64,000 nucleotides of DNA from Enterobacter wuhouensis. GTDB lineage: Bacteria; Pseudomonadota; Gammaproteobacteria; Enterobacterales; Enterobacteriaceae. The stretch lies in contig NZ_SJOO01000005.1 of NCBI RefSeq assembly GCF_004331265.1, forward strand, positions 124,001 to 188,000. The letters run 5' to 3'. The notes under the pieces are model-generated. The model saw nothing but the letters and a program-made list of their open reading frames with translations, had not been told where the DNA came from and made no database searches. Shown here one piece after another: positions 45,841 to 57,913 of the stretch (positions within the stretch are counted from its first letter, which is position 1; each line of letters opens with the position of its first letter). The position numbers were made by a program, and so were the translations under genes.

Positions 45841-46377
45841 ATGACGTATCAACAAGCTGGACGCATTGCAGTCTTGAAACGTATTGCCGGTTGGGTGATT
45901 TTTATTCCAGCCATCATTTCTACGCTGATTTCTGTGCTCAAATTTATGTACGATCACAGCGAAAAGCAGCCGGGTATCAATGCGGTAATGCTTGATTTTG
46001 CACATGTCATGATCGAGATGATGCGTTTTAACACACCCTTCCTGAATTTTTTCTGGTTCAACTCACCCACGCCGGACTTCCATCAGCAGATGAATATTGG
46101 CTTTTGGGTGATTTATGCGCTGATCTTTATTGCGATGGCGCTGCAGGCGTCCGGTGCGCGCATGAGCCGCCAGACGCGCTTCCTGCGTGAGGGGGTTGAG
46201 GATCAGCTGATTCTTGAGAAGGCCAAAGGGGCGGAAGGGTTGACCCGGGAGCAGATTGAATCCCGCATTGTGGTTCCTCGCCATACCATTTTCCTGCAGA
46301 TATTCCCGCTGTATATCCTGCCGATTATCATCATTGTCGCCGGATACTTCTTCTTTTCACTGCTGGGTTTTTTGTGA
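45841..46377 (+). CDS. yniB: Inner membrane protein YniB
   Basis: 178 residues, three or four hydrophobic segments (near residues 18-36, 88-103 and 150-178) and a charged middle region. Conserved in Enterobacteriaceae at this locus, function unknown. Divergent from hxpB. Confidence 0.9.
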   Translation: MTYQQAGRIAVLKRIAGWVIFIPAIISTLISVLKFMYDHSEKQPGINAVMLDFAHVMIEMMRFNTPFLNFFWFNSPTPDFHQQMNIGFWVIYALIFIAMALQASGARMSRQTRFLREGVEDQLILEKAKGAEGLTREQIESRIVVPRHTIFLQIFPLYILPIIIIVAGYFFFSLLGFL

Positions 46378-46380
46378 TGA

Positions 46381-46409
46381 GAAACGGGTGGCAAGCCGCC
46401 ACCCGTTTC
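46381..46409. terminator. Hairpin shared by convergent yniB and yniA
   Basis: GAAACGGGTGGC-aagc-CGCCACCCGTTTC: 12-base near-perfect arms filling the gap between the two stop codons. The GTTTC ends give only short T tracts. Confidence 0.65.
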
Positions 46410-46413
46410 GCCG

Positions 46414-47274
46414 TTACGCCGCAAGAATGCGATCGAGCGCGCGTTGCGCCTGGACCAGATGATTGCCGCCAAACAGGATGGCCCGGTTAATCAGCGTGTA
46501 GAGCTGATACAACGGCTGGCGTTCAAGGAAATCCGCCGGCAGGGGTGAAACCGACTGATAGCCGTCGTAAATCTGCGGCAGCTGTTCAGGGTGCAGGGGC
46601 AGCATCGCAAGATCGCACTCCCTGTCGCCCCAGTAACAGGCCGGGTCAAAGATGTAAGGGCCGTTTGGCCCCAGTGCGCAGTTGTCGGACCATAGGTCGC
46701 CGTGCAGCAGCGAAGGCTGAGGCTGATGCGAGCTTAGACGCCGCTGAACATGTTCAACAATCGCATCGATATTGCCAAACTGCAGGCCTTTCTCGGCAGC
46801 CAGCTCCAGCTGCCAGCCAATACGTTGTTCAGAGAAAAACGTCGACCAGCGGCGCTGCCAGGTATTGGGTTGCGGAGTAGTCGACAGATCGTTATCGAAA
46901 TCTAAACCAAACTGTGGCTGATCGCTCCACTGGTGCAAATGCGCGAGCTGTTGTCCGAGAATAAACGCGTTATGGGCATCCAGGGGACGGGCGGGTAGGT
47001 ATTCCATGACCAGAAAACTGTAGTCCCGATCGGTACCCACTGCCCAAACCTCGGGCACGGTGACCGTTTTGCTGCGTGACAGCAATTCCAGCTGGTCGGC
47101 TTCGGCGGTGAAGATGGGAAGTAATTCCCGTTCATCGCATTTAACGAAAAGATCGCGACCAGCGTAGCGTAAATGCCACGCGGCGTGGATTTCTCCGCCT
47201 GGCAGTTCGTTACGCAGTTCAATTTCACCTTCGCCCAGCTGCTCACTTAAAAGATGACTGATAGCCTGCCACAT
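46414..47274 (-). CDS. yniA: Fructosamine/ketosamine 3-kinase-family protein YniA
   Basis: 286 residues with an aminoglycoside-phosphotransferase-like fold: catalytic loop SLLHGDLWSDNCAL near residue 188 and metal site FDPACYWGDRECDLAM near residue 213. Likely phosphorylates glycated (ketosamine) compounds, allowing deglycation; the precise substrate of YniA is not settled. Confidence 0.92.
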   Translation of the reverse strand: MWQAISHLLSEQLGEGEIELRNELPGGEIHAAWHLRYAGRDLFVKCDERELLPIFTAEADQLELLSRSKTVTVPEVWAVGTDRDYSFLVMEYLPARPLDAHNAFILGQQLAHLHQWSDQPQFGLDFDNDLSTTPQPNTWQRRWSTFFSEQRIGWQLELAAEKGLQFGNIDAIVEHVQRRLSSHQPQPSLLHGDLWSDNCALGPNGPYIFDPACYWGDRECDLAMLPLHPEQLPQIYDGYQSVSPLPADFLERQPLYQLYTLINRAILFGGNHLVQAQRALDRILAA

Positions 47275-47379
47275 GATATCTCTCCCATGTTGTCTGCCAG
47301 ATCATAAAGTTAGCGCATAATTGCGGTAAAAAAATACGAACTAACGCACACCTGAGCGGTTTTAATTCATGCAGGGCAC

Positions 47380-47670
47380 TTATTGTTCTTTTTTCTGCCA
47401 GCTTTCCCAGGTGTCTATATCAATTTCACTACGCTTGTCGGTCACGCCTTCAACCAGGCTGGCTGCAAGGGCGCGAACTTCTTCTTCACTGATGGCGCTA
47501 ATCAGGCCAAAGGTCATCGTTCCCAGATCGTGGATATGGCCGTCATCGTCAGTGAGCGTGAGCAGGAAATTTGCCCGGGTAAAGGCGTTATTCAGCTCAT
47601 TGAGCTCGGTCAACGACGCTTCATGAATGTTGACGGTTACGACGTAGCGGGTGAGGTCACCACTGCCCAT
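47380..47670 (-). CDS. ydiZ: Conserved protein YdiZ
   Basis: 96 residues. Identified mainly by its place between yniA and pfkB and by length; it has no membrane segment. Contains NAFTRANFLLTLTDDDGHIHD and ends with a Trp-rich WESWQKKEQ. Function unknown. Confidence 0.85.
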   Translation of the reverse strand: MGSGDLTRYVVTVNIHEASLTELNELNNAFTRANFLLTLTDDDGHIHDLGTMTFGLISAISEEEVRALAASLVEGVTDKRSEIDIDTWESWQKKEQ

Positions 47671-47744
47671 AATTCACCTCGTTGTTATCATGAAAGTTTT
47701 CTTAGCATAGTCGATAGTTTGCGTTTGGCGACCATGAAGGGTAA

Positions 47745-47772
47745 TTCCCCTTCCTTGAGAAGGGGAGAGGGC
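47745..47772. repeat. Short palindromic repeat, CCCTTCC variant
   Basis: TTCCCCTTCCTTGAGAAGGG followed by GAGAGGGC is a diverged copy of the element at 2991, 11902 and 30670. It lies just past the pfkB stop codon. Confidence 0.55.
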
Positions 47773-47773
47773 A

Positions 47774-48706
47774 TTAGCTGCGGGACAGATAATCGACAAT
47801 TTTACGCGTGTCTGCGAGTGAACACAGTCGAGTTCCCTGATTGATGGTTGCAGCGCTGCCTGCCGCTACGCCGTAGCGCGCCATTTCAAGCAGCGACGCG
47901 CCCTGCGCCAGCTTAAGCGCCATTGCGCCAACCATACTGTCACCTGCACCCACGGTACTTTGGCTTTTCATCGGTGGGGGAACCACCTGAACCGAATCGG
48001 TGGCATCCACCGCCAGCGCCCCCTGCGGACCAAGAGAGACCACCACGCGATGCGCCTTGCCGCTGCGCACTAGCTCCTGGGCGGCGGTACGCACGTCATC
48101 AGGCTGGGTGAGTTCCCGGTTGACTAACGCGCTCAGCTCTTTCTGGTTAGGTTTTACCAGTTCAAGATTGCCCGGCGCCAGGGCGGCATGGAGCGCCTCG
48201 CCGGAGCTGTCGATAATGCAGCGGATGCCGCGCTGCTGCACTGCCCGTATCAGCGCGGTCAGTTTTTCCGTGCTTACGCCGGGCGGCAGGCTGCCGCTTA
48301 TCACAAGAATTGCACCGCTTTCGATTGTCAGGACTTTCTCTTCCAGCTGGCGAAATTCATCGTCGCTCAGTTTTGCCCCGGGCATGACAAAGCGGTACTG
48401 CTCGCCGCTGGACCCTACGTGGACGTGCAGGTTCTGTCGCGTCCAGTCCCGGGCATCGACCGTCTGCACCGCGACCTGCTCGTCAATCAGAAGAGACACC
48501 AGGTGCTCACCGGTTGCGCCGCCTGCCGGGAAGATGGCCGTCGCTTTGCCACCCAGGTGGGTAATGGCTCGCGCTACGTTGATACCCCCGCCGCCGGGTT
48601 CAAACACCGGGGCGCTGCACCGCAGTTTACCTTCCGGGTAAATCTGGGGCGTCTGGGTCGCGGAATCGAGTGAAGGAGAGAGCGTTAGGGTATAGATAGG
48701 AACCAT
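47774..48706 (-). CDS. pfkB: 6-phosphofructokinase 2
   Basis: 310 residues, ribokinase family. GGGGINVARAITHLGG near residue 38 binds substrate and STVGAGDSMVGAMALKL near residue 250 has the catalytic Asp. The minor phosphofructokinase of enterobacteria. Of two adjacent ATG codons the second (48706) is spaced five bases from AGGAGG and matches the family start. Confidence 0.96.
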   Translation of the reverse strand: MVPIYTLTLSPSLDSATQTPQIYPEGKLRCSAPVFEPGGGGINVARAITHLGGKATAIFPAGGATGEHLVSLLIDEQVAVQTVDARDWTRQNLHVHVGSSGEQYRFVMPGAKLSDDEFRQLEEKVLTIESGAILVISGSLPPGVSTEKLTALIRAVQQRGIRCIIDSSGEALHAALAPGNLELVKPNQKELSALVNRELTQPDDVRTAAQELVRSGKAHRVVVSLGPQGALAVDATDSVQVVPPPMKSQSTVGAGDSMVGAMALKLAQGASLLEMARYGVAAGSAATINQGTRLCSLADTRKIVDYLSRS

Positions 48707-48877
48707 CATTACCTCCTTTTAGCATGGGTTGCTTTAAGTCTGGCACCGATTGGCAGGAAGGCAATGTAAATAACAGTATGATTTTAAATATGAATACTGA
48801 CAAAGAATCGATGTGCTTCATATAAAATAAAAGTCGTTTTGGGATCGTTCTTATTCAAAAAATGAAATAAGAAATCA

Positions 48878-48979
48878 TTGCTATGTTATTAGCGCCTTTT
48901 TATAATTTGTTACCTTTCTCTGGACGCCTTGTCATTGATCCTCAAGAAAGTTTCCGAGACCGTGATGGTCTCTTTTTTT
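48878..48979 (+). ncRNA. Candidate short transcript or attenuated leader ahead of ydiY
   Basis: A -35 box TTGCTA (48878), a 17-base spacer and a -10 box TATAAT (48901) form a near-consensus promoter. About 65 bases later GAGACC-gtgat-GGTCTC-TTTTTTT (48956-48979) is a complete intrinsic terminator. The unit ends only 22 bases before ydiY. It could be a small RNA of about 65 nt or a leader that controls ydiY by attenuation. No leader peptide with an obvious codon bias is visible. Confidence 0.5.
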
Positions 48980-49001
48980 GTTGTATGGACTCCTTAATAA
49001 A

Positions 49002-49760
49002 ATGAAGCTTTTGAAGACAGTTCCTGCTGCACTGATGCTGGCGGGTGGTGTGTTTGCGTCACTGAACGCAACCGCCGATGATTCCGTTTTTACTGTCATG
49101 GACGATCCAAGCGCCGCGCAAAAACCGTTTGAAGGTAACCTTAACGCAGGCTATCTGGCGCAATCCGGTAATACGAAAAGCTCTTCCCTGACCGCAGACA
49201 CCACGCTGACCTGGTACGGAAACACTACCGGCTGGTCACTGTGGGGGAATGCCAGCAACACCTCCGCTAACGACGAACGTTCTTCAGAGAAATATGCAGT
49301 AGGCGGACGTAGCCGTTACAACATGACGGATTATGACTACCTGTTTGGTCAGGCCAGCTGGCTTACCGATCGTTACAACGGCTATCGTGAGCGCGATGTC
49401 TTCACCGCCGGTTACGGTCGTCAGTTCCTGAACGGACCTGTTCACAGCTTCCGTTTTGAATTCGGTCCGGGCGTTCGTTATGACGAATTCACCAACGGCG
49501 ACACTAAAACGCAGGCGCTCGGCTATGCCTCCGGTACTTACGCCTGGCAGATGACCGATAACACCAAATTCACGCAGGGTGTTTCCGTGTTTGGCGCCGA
49601 CGATACAACGCTTAACTCCGAAACGGCGCTGAACGTGGCTATCAATGAACACTTTGGTTTGAAAGTGGCGTATAACGTGACCTGGAACTCCTCACCGCCA
49701 GAGACTGCGCCGGATCATACCGACCGCAGAACCACGATTTCCTTAGGGTATAAAATGTAA
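49002..49760 (+). CDS. ydiY: Outer membrane beta-barrel protein YdiY (DUF481)
   Basis: 252 residues with a signal peptide (MKLLKTVPAALMLAGGVFAS). The mature part has alternating strands such as LNAGYLAQSGNTKSSSLTAD and ends in the aromatic-type SLGYKM terminus of barrels. Function unknown; in E. coli linked to acid response. ATG 49002 gives the canonical start, though its ribosome site is weak (ACTCCTTAATAAA), in keeping with a controlled leader. Confidence 0.93.
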   Translation: MKLLKTVPAALMLAGGVFASLNATADDSVFTVMDDPSAAQKPFEGNLNAGYLAQSGNTKSSSLTADTTLTWYGNTTGWSLWGNASNTSANDERSSEKYAVGGRSRYNMTDYDYLFGQASWLTDRYNGYRERDVFTAGYGRQFLNGPVHSFRFEFGPGVRYDEFTNGDTKTQALGYASGTYAWQMTDNTKFTQGVSVFGADDTTLNSETALNVAINEHFGLKVAYNVTWNSSPPETAPDHTDRRTTISLGYKM

Positions 49761-49766
49761 TGCTGG

Positions 49767-49796
49767 CGGGCCGATAATAATATCGGCCCGTTTTTT
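49767..49796 (+). terminator. Intrinsic terminator of ydiY
   Basis: CGGGCCGATA-ataa-TATCGGCCCG-TTTTTT, starting 7 bases past the stop codon. Confidence 0.93.
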
Positions 49797-50022
49797 ATTT
49801 TCCGGAACTGTGCTATTTTTAAGTGAACACTGTTTTAAATTAAATGGTCCAATCCTATCTCCTTAATTTCTTCATAATTCCCCTTTGCGATACACAAATA
49901 CGTTATTTCACACAAATTGATAAATTAACCGGCTGGGCAAAAGTGTGATCTGGATCTACACTCTTAACACAGGCATGATTTCGCCTTAAGTCGTTCTGCA
50001 TTAATTCAGTAAGAGAATAACG

Positions 50023-50259
50023 ATGATGAAAACAATCAAAACAGCTGCAGCAGCAATGGTGCTTTCCGCACTTTCTTTTGGCGTTTTTGCTGCTGACGAA
50101 GCGACACAACCTGCCAGTAACACTACCGCTCAAACCGGCATTACCCACGCCTCAGACGTTGAGGCTGGATCAAATATTGCGCCGGGCTCGAAGTCAACCG
50201 GACAGTCAATGAATGATGCCTTCGATGTCCATAAGCTGGTGGCAGGGGAATGGTCCTGA
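50023..50259 (+). CDS. Small secreted protein of unknown function
   Basis: 78 residues with a clear signal peptide (MMKTIKTAAAAMVLSALSFG, cut after VFA). The mature 52 residues are polar and Thr/Ser-rich (DEATQPASNTTAQTGITHAS) and end DVHKLVAGEWS. The leader resembles those of DUF1471 stress proteins, but the mature part lacks that fold. I do not recognise the family. CTACACTCTTAAC at about 49956 resembles a sigma-S -10 region and TGTGATCTGGATCTAC at 49944 a weak CRP site. Its own terminator follows. Confidence 0.75.
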   Translation: MMKTIKTAAAAMVLSALSFGVFAADEATQPASNTTAQTGITHASDVEAGSNIAPGSKSTGQSMNDAFDVHKLVAGEWS

Positions 50260-50305
50260 CAGGTTTATTATCGCGTTGTGATTGAGTCACTCAACCAACC
50301 GTCAT

Positions 50306-50334
50306 AAAACCGGATTTTGATGTACCGGTTTTTT
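50306..50334 (+). terminator. Intrinsic terminator after the small secreted protein gene
   Basis: AAAACCGG-attttgatgta-CCGGTTTTTT. Confidence 0.8.
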
Positions 50335-50421
50335 CGGTCGTAGGGATGCAAAGATATTTAACGTTTTTTAGCCCGTATATTATTTACAGGCAAAAGGTCA
50401 TGATTTAATACATCTCGCCGT

Positions 50422-50529
50422 TTAACCCCAAATCATTGCAGCCCACCGCAACAGCAGCATTGCGCCACAGATAGCAATCAGCACCAATACCATTTTCCAG
50501 TGTTTAACGGCAAATCGTTTTGTTGGCAT
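50422..50529 (-). CDS. yniD: 35-residue membrane protein YniD
   Basis: Reverse-strand ATG 50529 opens 35 codons: MPTKRFAVKHWKMVLVLIAI at the start, then a continued hydrophobic helix ending RWAAMIWG and a TAA stop. This is the pattern of the small inner-membrane protein YniD, located at the same place (between ydiY and thrS) in E. coli. One transmembrane helix with a basic N-terminus. The upstream sequence AAGGATTAGGTT contains a ribosome site. Confidence 0.85.
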   Translation of the reverse strand: MPTKRFAVKHWKMVLVLIAICGAMLLLRWAAMIWG

Positions 50530-50625
50530 AACCTAATCCTTGTCAGTTGATACAGACAGTCTATCAAAAAGGGCGATGTTATGCCCCTCTCAGAAAGATC
50601 GGGTTATGCCACAACGCGGTTCAGG

Positions 50626-50718
50626 TCAGAACCAGTGGAACCTTTCGGCAAGGATCAGCAATAAACCGGTGGCTGAAAGTATGTTCAAGATCACGACCGT
50701 GCGGCTGGATACGTTCAT
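50626..50718 (-). CDS. 30-residue membrane protein, YncL-like
   Basis: Reverse-strand ATG 50718 opens 30 codons: MNVSSRTVVILNILSATGLL at the start, ending ILAERFHWF and a TGA. AAAGGTG lies six bases ahead. The MNVSSRTVV start and single helix resemble the short stress-induced protein YncL of E. coli as I remember it. Two overlapping longer frames on either strand look like random shadows. Confidence 0.65.
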   Translation of the reverse strand: MNVSSRTVVILNILSATGLLLILAERFHWF

Positions 50719-51041
50719 GGTATGCACCTTTGGGTTTAAGGACCTGTTCAAGGGTAGCCCAGCATCGGATGAATGCGAGCACAGGGGAGTTGCGTCTCTG
50801 AAAATTCATACAAAAGTGCCAATACATCATTCTGGTCGCAGAGGGTGCATTCTCCCTTTTGTTAGTGTTAACATTGCAAGGCTTGCCGTAAATGCGCCTT
50901 TGTCTGATTTCGGTGGGTGAAGGATGACGAGCCAATTTGACGATTGTTGGTCAGATGGTGTCGTAATCTACTGTTTAATCACGATTATTTTCTTTGTATA
51001 TGCTCTTATGTGTGGGGCATCACTGCAAATAAGGATATAAA
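50719..51041 (+). promoter_or_regulatory. Gap ahead of thrS, including the thrS leader
   Basis: 323 bases with no gene that I can support. The last 150 bases ought to hold the thrS promoter and the tRNA-Thr-like translational operator by which ThrRS represses its own mRNA; the AAGGATATAAA ribosome site is clear at the end. I could not fold the operator with confidence by eye. Confidence 0.5.
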
Positions 51042-52970
51042 ATGCCTGTTATTACTCTTCCTGATGGCAGCCAACGCCATTTCGACCACGCTGTAAGCCC
51101 AATGGATGTTGCCCTGGACATCGGTCCTGGACTCGCGAAAGCGACCATCGCTGGCCGTGTAAACGGCGAACTGGTTGATGCGTCCGATCTGATTGAAAGC
51201 GACGCAACGCTCGCGATCGTCACCGCGAAGGACGAAGACGGTCTTGAGATCATTCGTCACTCCTGTGCGCACCTGTTAGGTCATGCTATCAAGCAGCTGT
51301 GGCCAAACACCAAAATGGCGATCGGCCCGGTTATCGACAACGGTTTCTACTACGACGTCGATCTCGACCATACCCTGACCCAGGAAGATATCGACGCGCT
51401 CGAAAAACGTATGCACGAGCTCGCCGAAACCAACTATGACGTCATCAAGAAGAAAGTCAGTTGGCACGAAGCGCGTGAAACCTTCGTGAAGCGCGGCGAG
51501 AGCTATAAAGTCTCTATTCTTGACGAAAACATTTCCCATGATGACAAGCCAGGCTTGTACCATCATGAAGAATACGTCGACATGTGCCGTGGGCCGCACG
51601 TGCCGAACATGCGCTTCTGTCATCACTTCAAGCTGATGAAGATCGCGGGCGCCTACTGGCGTGGCGACAGCAACAACAAGATGTTGCAGCGTATCTATGG
51701 TACCGCATGGGCTGATAAGAAAGCCCTGAACGCGTACCTGCAGCGCCTGGAAGAGGCGGCGAAGCGTGACCACCGTAAAATCGGTAAACAGCTTGACCTG
51801 TACCACATGCAGGAAGAAGCGCCGGGTATGGTGTTCTGGCATAACGACGGTTGGACCATCTTCCGTGAACTGGAAACCTTCGTACGCTCCAAGCTGAAAG
51901 AGTATCAGTATCAGGAAGTGAAAGGCCCGTTCATGATGGACCGTGTGCTGTGGGAAAAAACCGGCCACTGGGACAACTACAAAGATGCGATGTTCACCAC
52001 CTCGTCTGAGAACCGTGAATACTGCATCAAGCCAATGAACTGCCCGGGCCACGTTCAGATCTTCAACCAGGGTCTGAAATCCTACCGCGACCTGCCGCTG
52101 CGTATGGCGGAGTTCGGTAGCTGCCACCGTAACGAGCCATCAGGTGCGCTGCACGGTCTGATGCGCGTTCGTGGCTTTACTCAGGATGATGCGCATATCT
52201 TCTGTACTGAAGATCAGGTACGTGATGAAGTTAACGCCTGTATTCGTATGGTCTACGATATGTACAGCACCTTTGGCTTCGAGAAGATCGTGGTCAAACT
52301 CTCAACGCGTCCGGAAAAACGTATCGGTAGCGATGAGACATGGGATCGCGCAGAAGCGGATCTCGCCGTGGCGCTGGAAGAGAACGGTATCCCGTTTGAA
52401 TACCAGCTGGGCGAGGGCGCATTCTACGGTCCGAAAATTGAATTTACCCTGTATGACTGCCTCGATCGCGCATGGCAGTGCGGTACTGTACAGCTGGACT
52501 TCTCCCTGCCGCAGCGTTTAAGCGCCTCTTATGTTGGCGAAGACAACGAGCGTCAGGTACCGGTTATGATTCACCGTGCGATTCTCGGTTCTCTGGAGCG
52601 CTTCATCGGCATCCTGACCGAAGAGTTCGCCGGCTTCTTCCCAACCTGGCTTGCGCCAGTGCAGGTCGTGGTGATGAACATTACCGATTCTCAGGCGGAT
52701 TACGTTAAAGAATTGACGCAGAAACTACAAAATGCGGGCATTCGCGTAAAAGCAGACTTGAGAAATGAGAAGATTGGCTTTAAAATCCGCGAGCACACTT
52801 TACGTCGTGTCCCGTATATGTTGGTCTGTGGTGATAAAGAGGTGGAAGCAGGCAAAGTTGCCGTTCGCACCCGCCGTGGTAAAGACCTGGGGAGCCTGGA
52901 CGTAAGTGAAGTGATTGAGAAGCTGCAACAAGAGATTCGCAGCCGCAGTCTTCAACAACTGGAGGAATAA
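51042..52970 (+). CDS. thrS: Threonyl-tRNA synthetase
   Basis: 642 residues. TGS domain at the start ([20 protein letters not shown]), editing domain with [16 protein letters not shown] near residue 72 and CRGPHV near residue 182, class II catalytic core with zinc ligands (Cys in KPMNCPGHV, His in MIHRAILGS), and a C-terminal anticodon-binding domain. infC begins 3 bases after the stop. Confidence 0.98.
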   Translation: MPVITLPDGSQRHFDHAVSPMDVALDIGPGLAKATIAGRVNGELVDASDLIESDATLAIVTAKDEDGLEIIRHSCAHLLGHAIKQLWPNTKMAIGPVIDNGFYYDVDLDHTLTQEDIDALEKRMHELAETNYDVIKKKVSWHEARETFVKRGESYKVSILDENISHDDKPGLYHHEEYVDMCRGPHVPNMRFCHHFKLMKIAGAYWRGDSNNKMLQRIYGTAWADKKALNAYLQRLEEAAKRDHRKIGKQLDLYHMQEEAPGMVFWHNDGWTIFRELETFVRSKLKEYQYQEVKGPFMMDRVLWEKTGHWDNYKDAMFTTSSENREYCIKPMNCPGHVQIFNQGLKSYRDLPLRMAEFGSCHRNEPSGALHGLMRVRGFTQDDAHIFCTEDQVRDEVNACIRMVYDMYSTFGFEKIVVKLSTRPEKRIGSDETWDRAEADLAVALEENGIPFEYQLGEGAFYGPKIEFTLYDCLDRAWQCGTVQLDFSLPQRLSASYVGEDNERQVPVMIHRAILGSLERFIGILTEEFAGFFPTWLAPVQVVVMNITDSQADYVKELTQKLQNAGIRVKADLRNEKIGFKIREHTLRRVPYMLVCGDKEVEAGKVAVRTRRGKDLGSLDVSEVIEKLQQEIRSRSLQQLEE

Positions 52971-53516
<546 letters not shown>

Positions 53517-53589
53517 GGCCTTCAAGCAGCAAAATCTGTGGAGCCTTCGGGTTTCATAGGTTTTGTTCGCCTATGTTTCGTTTATTTAA

Positions 53590-53811
<222 letters not shown>

Positions 53812-53838
53812 GCCGTTAACGTTTAATTTTTTTACTAA

Positions 53839-54219
<381 letters not shown>

Positions 54220-54226
54220 GCCAGTT

Positions 54227-54256
54227 GAAAGAGGGGGCTTTGCCTCCTCTTTTCAT
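54227..54256 (+). terminator. Terminator between rplT and pheM
   Basis: GAAAGAGGGGGC-ttt-GCCTCCTCTTTTC: near-perfect arms followed by ATTT. Confidence 0.7.
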
Positions 54257-54340
54257 TTAACGCTATCATAAGATTGACATTTACCCGTCCAGGCTTTTCA
54301 ATAAGGTCTTACGGTTTTTACCACACAAGGTAACGCAAGC

Positions 54341-54385
54341 ATGACTGCTGCTATTTTCCGCTTCTTCTTTTACTTTAGCACCTGA
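54341..54385 (+). CDS. pheM: pheST leader peptide PheM
   Basis: 14 residues, [14 protein letters not shown], with five Phe codons. When charged tRNA-Phe is scarce the ribosome stalls on the Phe run, which prevents the attenuator from forming. E. coli PheM is [14 protein letters not shown]. Confidence 0.95.
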   Translation: [14 protein letters not shown]

Positions 54386-54434
54386 ATTCAGGAGGCTAGC
54401 GCGTGAAAGATGAAACGAAAAACAGCGCCAATTA

Positions 54435-54458
54435 AGCCTCCCGATGGAGGCTTTTTTT
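54435..54458 (+). terminator. pheST attenuator terminator
   Basis: AGCCTCC-cgat-GGAGGCT-TTTTTT, 50 bases past pheM and 65 bases before pheS. Confidence 0.93.
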
Positions 54459-54480
54459 GTGTCTAAATTCGAGAGAATAA

Positions 54481-55506
<1,026 letters not shown>

Positions 55507-55521
55507 GGGCAGGACAGAACA

Positions 55522-57909
55522 ATGAAATTCAGTGAACTGTGGTTACGCGAATGGGTGAACACCACGCTGGACAGCGACGCGCTTTCCAACCAGATCACCA
55601 TGGCGGGTCTGGAAGTTGATGGCGTTGAGCCGGTTTCCGGTGCTTTCACCGGCGTAGTTGTAGGTGAAGTGGTTGAGTGCGGTCAGCACCCGAACGCCGA
55701 CAAACTGCGCGTAACAAAAGTGAACGTGGGCGGCGACCGCCTGCTGGACATCGTCTGCGGCGCGCCAAACTGCCGTCAGGGGCTGAAGGTGGCCGTGGCG
55801 ACCGTCGGTGCAGTGCTGCCGGGCGATTTCAAAATTAAAGCAGCGAAGCTGCGCGGCGAGCCGTCTGAGGGCATGCTGTGCTCCTTCTCCGAGCTGGGTA
55901 TTTCCGACGACCACAACGGCATCATTGAGCTGCCGCTGGATGCGCCAATCGGGACCGATATTCGCGAATACCTGAAGCTTGATGACAACACCATCGAAAT
56001 CAGCGTGACGCCAAACCGCGCCGACTGCCTGGGTATCATCGGCGTGGCGCGCGACGTGGCCGTGCTGAACCAGACCGAGCTGAACGCGCCGGAGATTGCC
56101 CCGGTTGCCGCTACCATCAGCGACACGCTGCCAATCCAGGTGGACGCCGCTGACGCTTGCCCGCGCTACCTGGGCCGCGTGGTGAAAGGTATTAACGTTA
56201 AGGCGCCAACGCCGCTGTGGATGAAAGAGAAGCTGCGCCGCTGCGGTATCCGCTCTATCGATGCCGTGGTTGACGTGACCAACTACGTCCTTCTCGAGCT
56301 GGGCCAGCCAATGCACGCGTTCGATAAAGATCGTATCGACGGCGGCATCGTCGTGCGCATGGCGAAAGAGGGCGAAACCCTGGTTCTGCTGGACGGCAGC
56401 GAAGCGAAGCTGAACGCCGACACGCTGGTGATCGCCGACCACGGCAAAGCGCTTGCAATGGGCGGCATCTTCGGTGGCGAACACTCTGGCGTGAACGATG
56501 AAACGCAAAACGTCCTGCTGGAATGCGCGTTCTTCAGCCCGCTCTCCATCACCGGCCGCGCGCGTCGTCACGGCCTGCACACCGACGCATCCCACCGCTA
56601 CGAGCGCGGCGTTGACCCGGCGCTGCAGTACAAGGCAATGGAGCGCGCAACGCGCCTTCTGATCGACATCTGCGGCGGCGAAGCCGGCCCGGTTATCGAC
56701 GTGACCAACGAAGCCACGCTGCCTAAGCGTGCCACCATTACCCTGCGCCGCAGCAAGCTGGATCGCCTGATTGGTCATCACGTTGCCGATGCACAGGTGA
56801 CCGACATTCTGCGCCGCCTGGGCTGCGAAGTGACCGAAGGCCAGGACGAGTGGAAGGCCGTTGCGCCATCCTGGCGTTTCGACATGGAGATCGAAGAAGA
56901 TCTGGTGGAAGAAGTGGCCCGCGTGTACGGCTACAACAACATTCCAGACGAGCCTGTGCAGGCAGGTCTGGTGATGGGCACCCACCGTGAAGCCGACCTG
57001 TCCCTTAAGCGTGTGAAAACCATGCTCAACGACAAAGGCTATCAGGAAGTGATCACCTATAGCTTCGTCGATCCTAAGCTGCAGCAGCTGATCCACCCGG
57101 GACAGGAGGCGTTGATCCTGCCAAGCCCAATCTCCAGCGAAATGTCTGCGATGCGTCTGTCTCTGTGGACCGGCCTGCTGGGCACCATCGTCTATAACCA
57201 GAACCGTCAGCAGAACCGCGTGCGCATTTTCGAAAGCGGTTTGCGCTTTGTACCGGATACTCAGGCGAATTTAGGCATCCGTCAGGATCTCATGCTGGCC
57301 GGCGCTATCAGCGGCAACCGCTACGAAGAGCACTGGGATCTGGCAAAAGGCACGGTTGATTTCTACGATATGAAGGGCGATCTGGAAGCGATTCTGGATC
57401 TGACCGGTAAATTGTCTGAAATTGAATTCCGCGCTGAAGCCATTCCAGCCCTGCATCCGGGCCAGAGTGCGGCCATTTATTTAGAGGGCAAACGCGTTGG
57501 TTTCATTGGTGTTGTACACCCGGAACTGGAGCGTAAGCTGGATCTTAATGGTAGTACCATCGTGTTCGAGCTGGAGTGGGATCCGGTTGCAGACCGCGTC
57601 ATTCCTCAGGCGCAGGACGTATCGCGCTTCCCGGCGAACCGCCGCGATATCGCAGTTGTGGTCGCAGAAAACGTTCCCGCAGCAGATATTTTGGCCGAAT
57701 GTAAGAAAGTTGGCGTAAATCAGGTAGTTGGCGTAAACTTATTTGACGTGTACCGCGGCAAGGGCGTAGCAGAAGGTTTCAAGAGCCTCGCTATTAGCCT
57801 TATCCTTCAGGATACCAGCCGTACACTCGAAGAAGAGGAGATTGCCGCTACCGTCGCCAAATGTGTAGAGGCATTAAAAGAGCGATTCCAGGCATCATTG
57901 AGGGATTGA
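55522..57909 (+). CDS. pheT: Phenylalanyl-tRNA synthetase beta subunit
   Basis: 795 residues. tRNA-binding EMAP-like domain ([19 protein letters not shown] near residue 42), B3/B4 editing domain, B5 domain and C-terminal anticodon-binding ferredoxin-like domain ([13 protein letters not shown] near residue 702). ihfA begins 4 bases after its stop. Confidence 0.98.
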   Translation: MKFSELWLREWVNTTLDSDALSNQITMAGLEVDGVEPVSGAFTGVVVGEVVECGQHPNADKLRVTKVNVGGDRLLDIVCGAPNCRQGLKVAVATVGAVLPGDFKIKAAKLRGEPSEGMLCSFSELGISDDHNGIIELPLDAPIGTDIREYLKLDDNTIEISVTPNRADCLGIIGVARDVAVLNQTELNAPEIAPVAATISDTLPIQVDAADACPRYLGRVVKGINVKAPTPLWMKEKLRRCGIRSIDAVVDVTNYVLLELGQPMHAFDKDRIDGGIVVRMAKEGETLVLLDGSEAKLNADTLVIADHGKALAMGGIFGGEHSGVNDETQNVLLECAFFSPLSITGRARRHGLHTDASHRYERGVDPALQYKAMERATRLLIDICGGEAGPVIDVTNEATLPKRATITLRRSKLDRLIGHHVADAQVTDILRRLGCEVTEGQDEWKAVAPSWRFDMEIEEDLVEEVARVYGYNNIPDEPVQAGLVMGTHREADLSLKRVKTMLNDKGYQEVITYSFVDPKLQQLIHPGQEALILPSPISSEMSAMRLSLWTGLLGTIVYNQNRQQNRVRIFESGLRFVPDTQANLGIRQDLMLAGAISGNRYEEHWDLAKGTVDFYDMKGDLEAILDLTGKLSEIEFRAEAIPALHPGQSAAIYLEGKRVGFIGVVHPELERKLDLNGSTIVFELEWDPVADRVIPQAQDVSRFPANRRDIAVVVAENVPAADILAECKKVGVNQVVGVNLFDVYRGKGVAEGFKSLAISLILQDTSRTLEEEEIAATVAKCVEALKERFQASLRD

Positions 57910-57913
57910 ACCT

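Noticed and set aside
50540..50935. Overlapping 126-codon (+) and 104-codon (-) frames upstream of thrS
   Set aside because: No ribosome site, no family resemblance, and they overlap the better supported 30-codon gene; treated as random.
55543..57096. 517-codon frame opposite pheT
   Set aside because: Shadow of pheT; composition His/Val/Ala-rich as typical of reversed coding frames.
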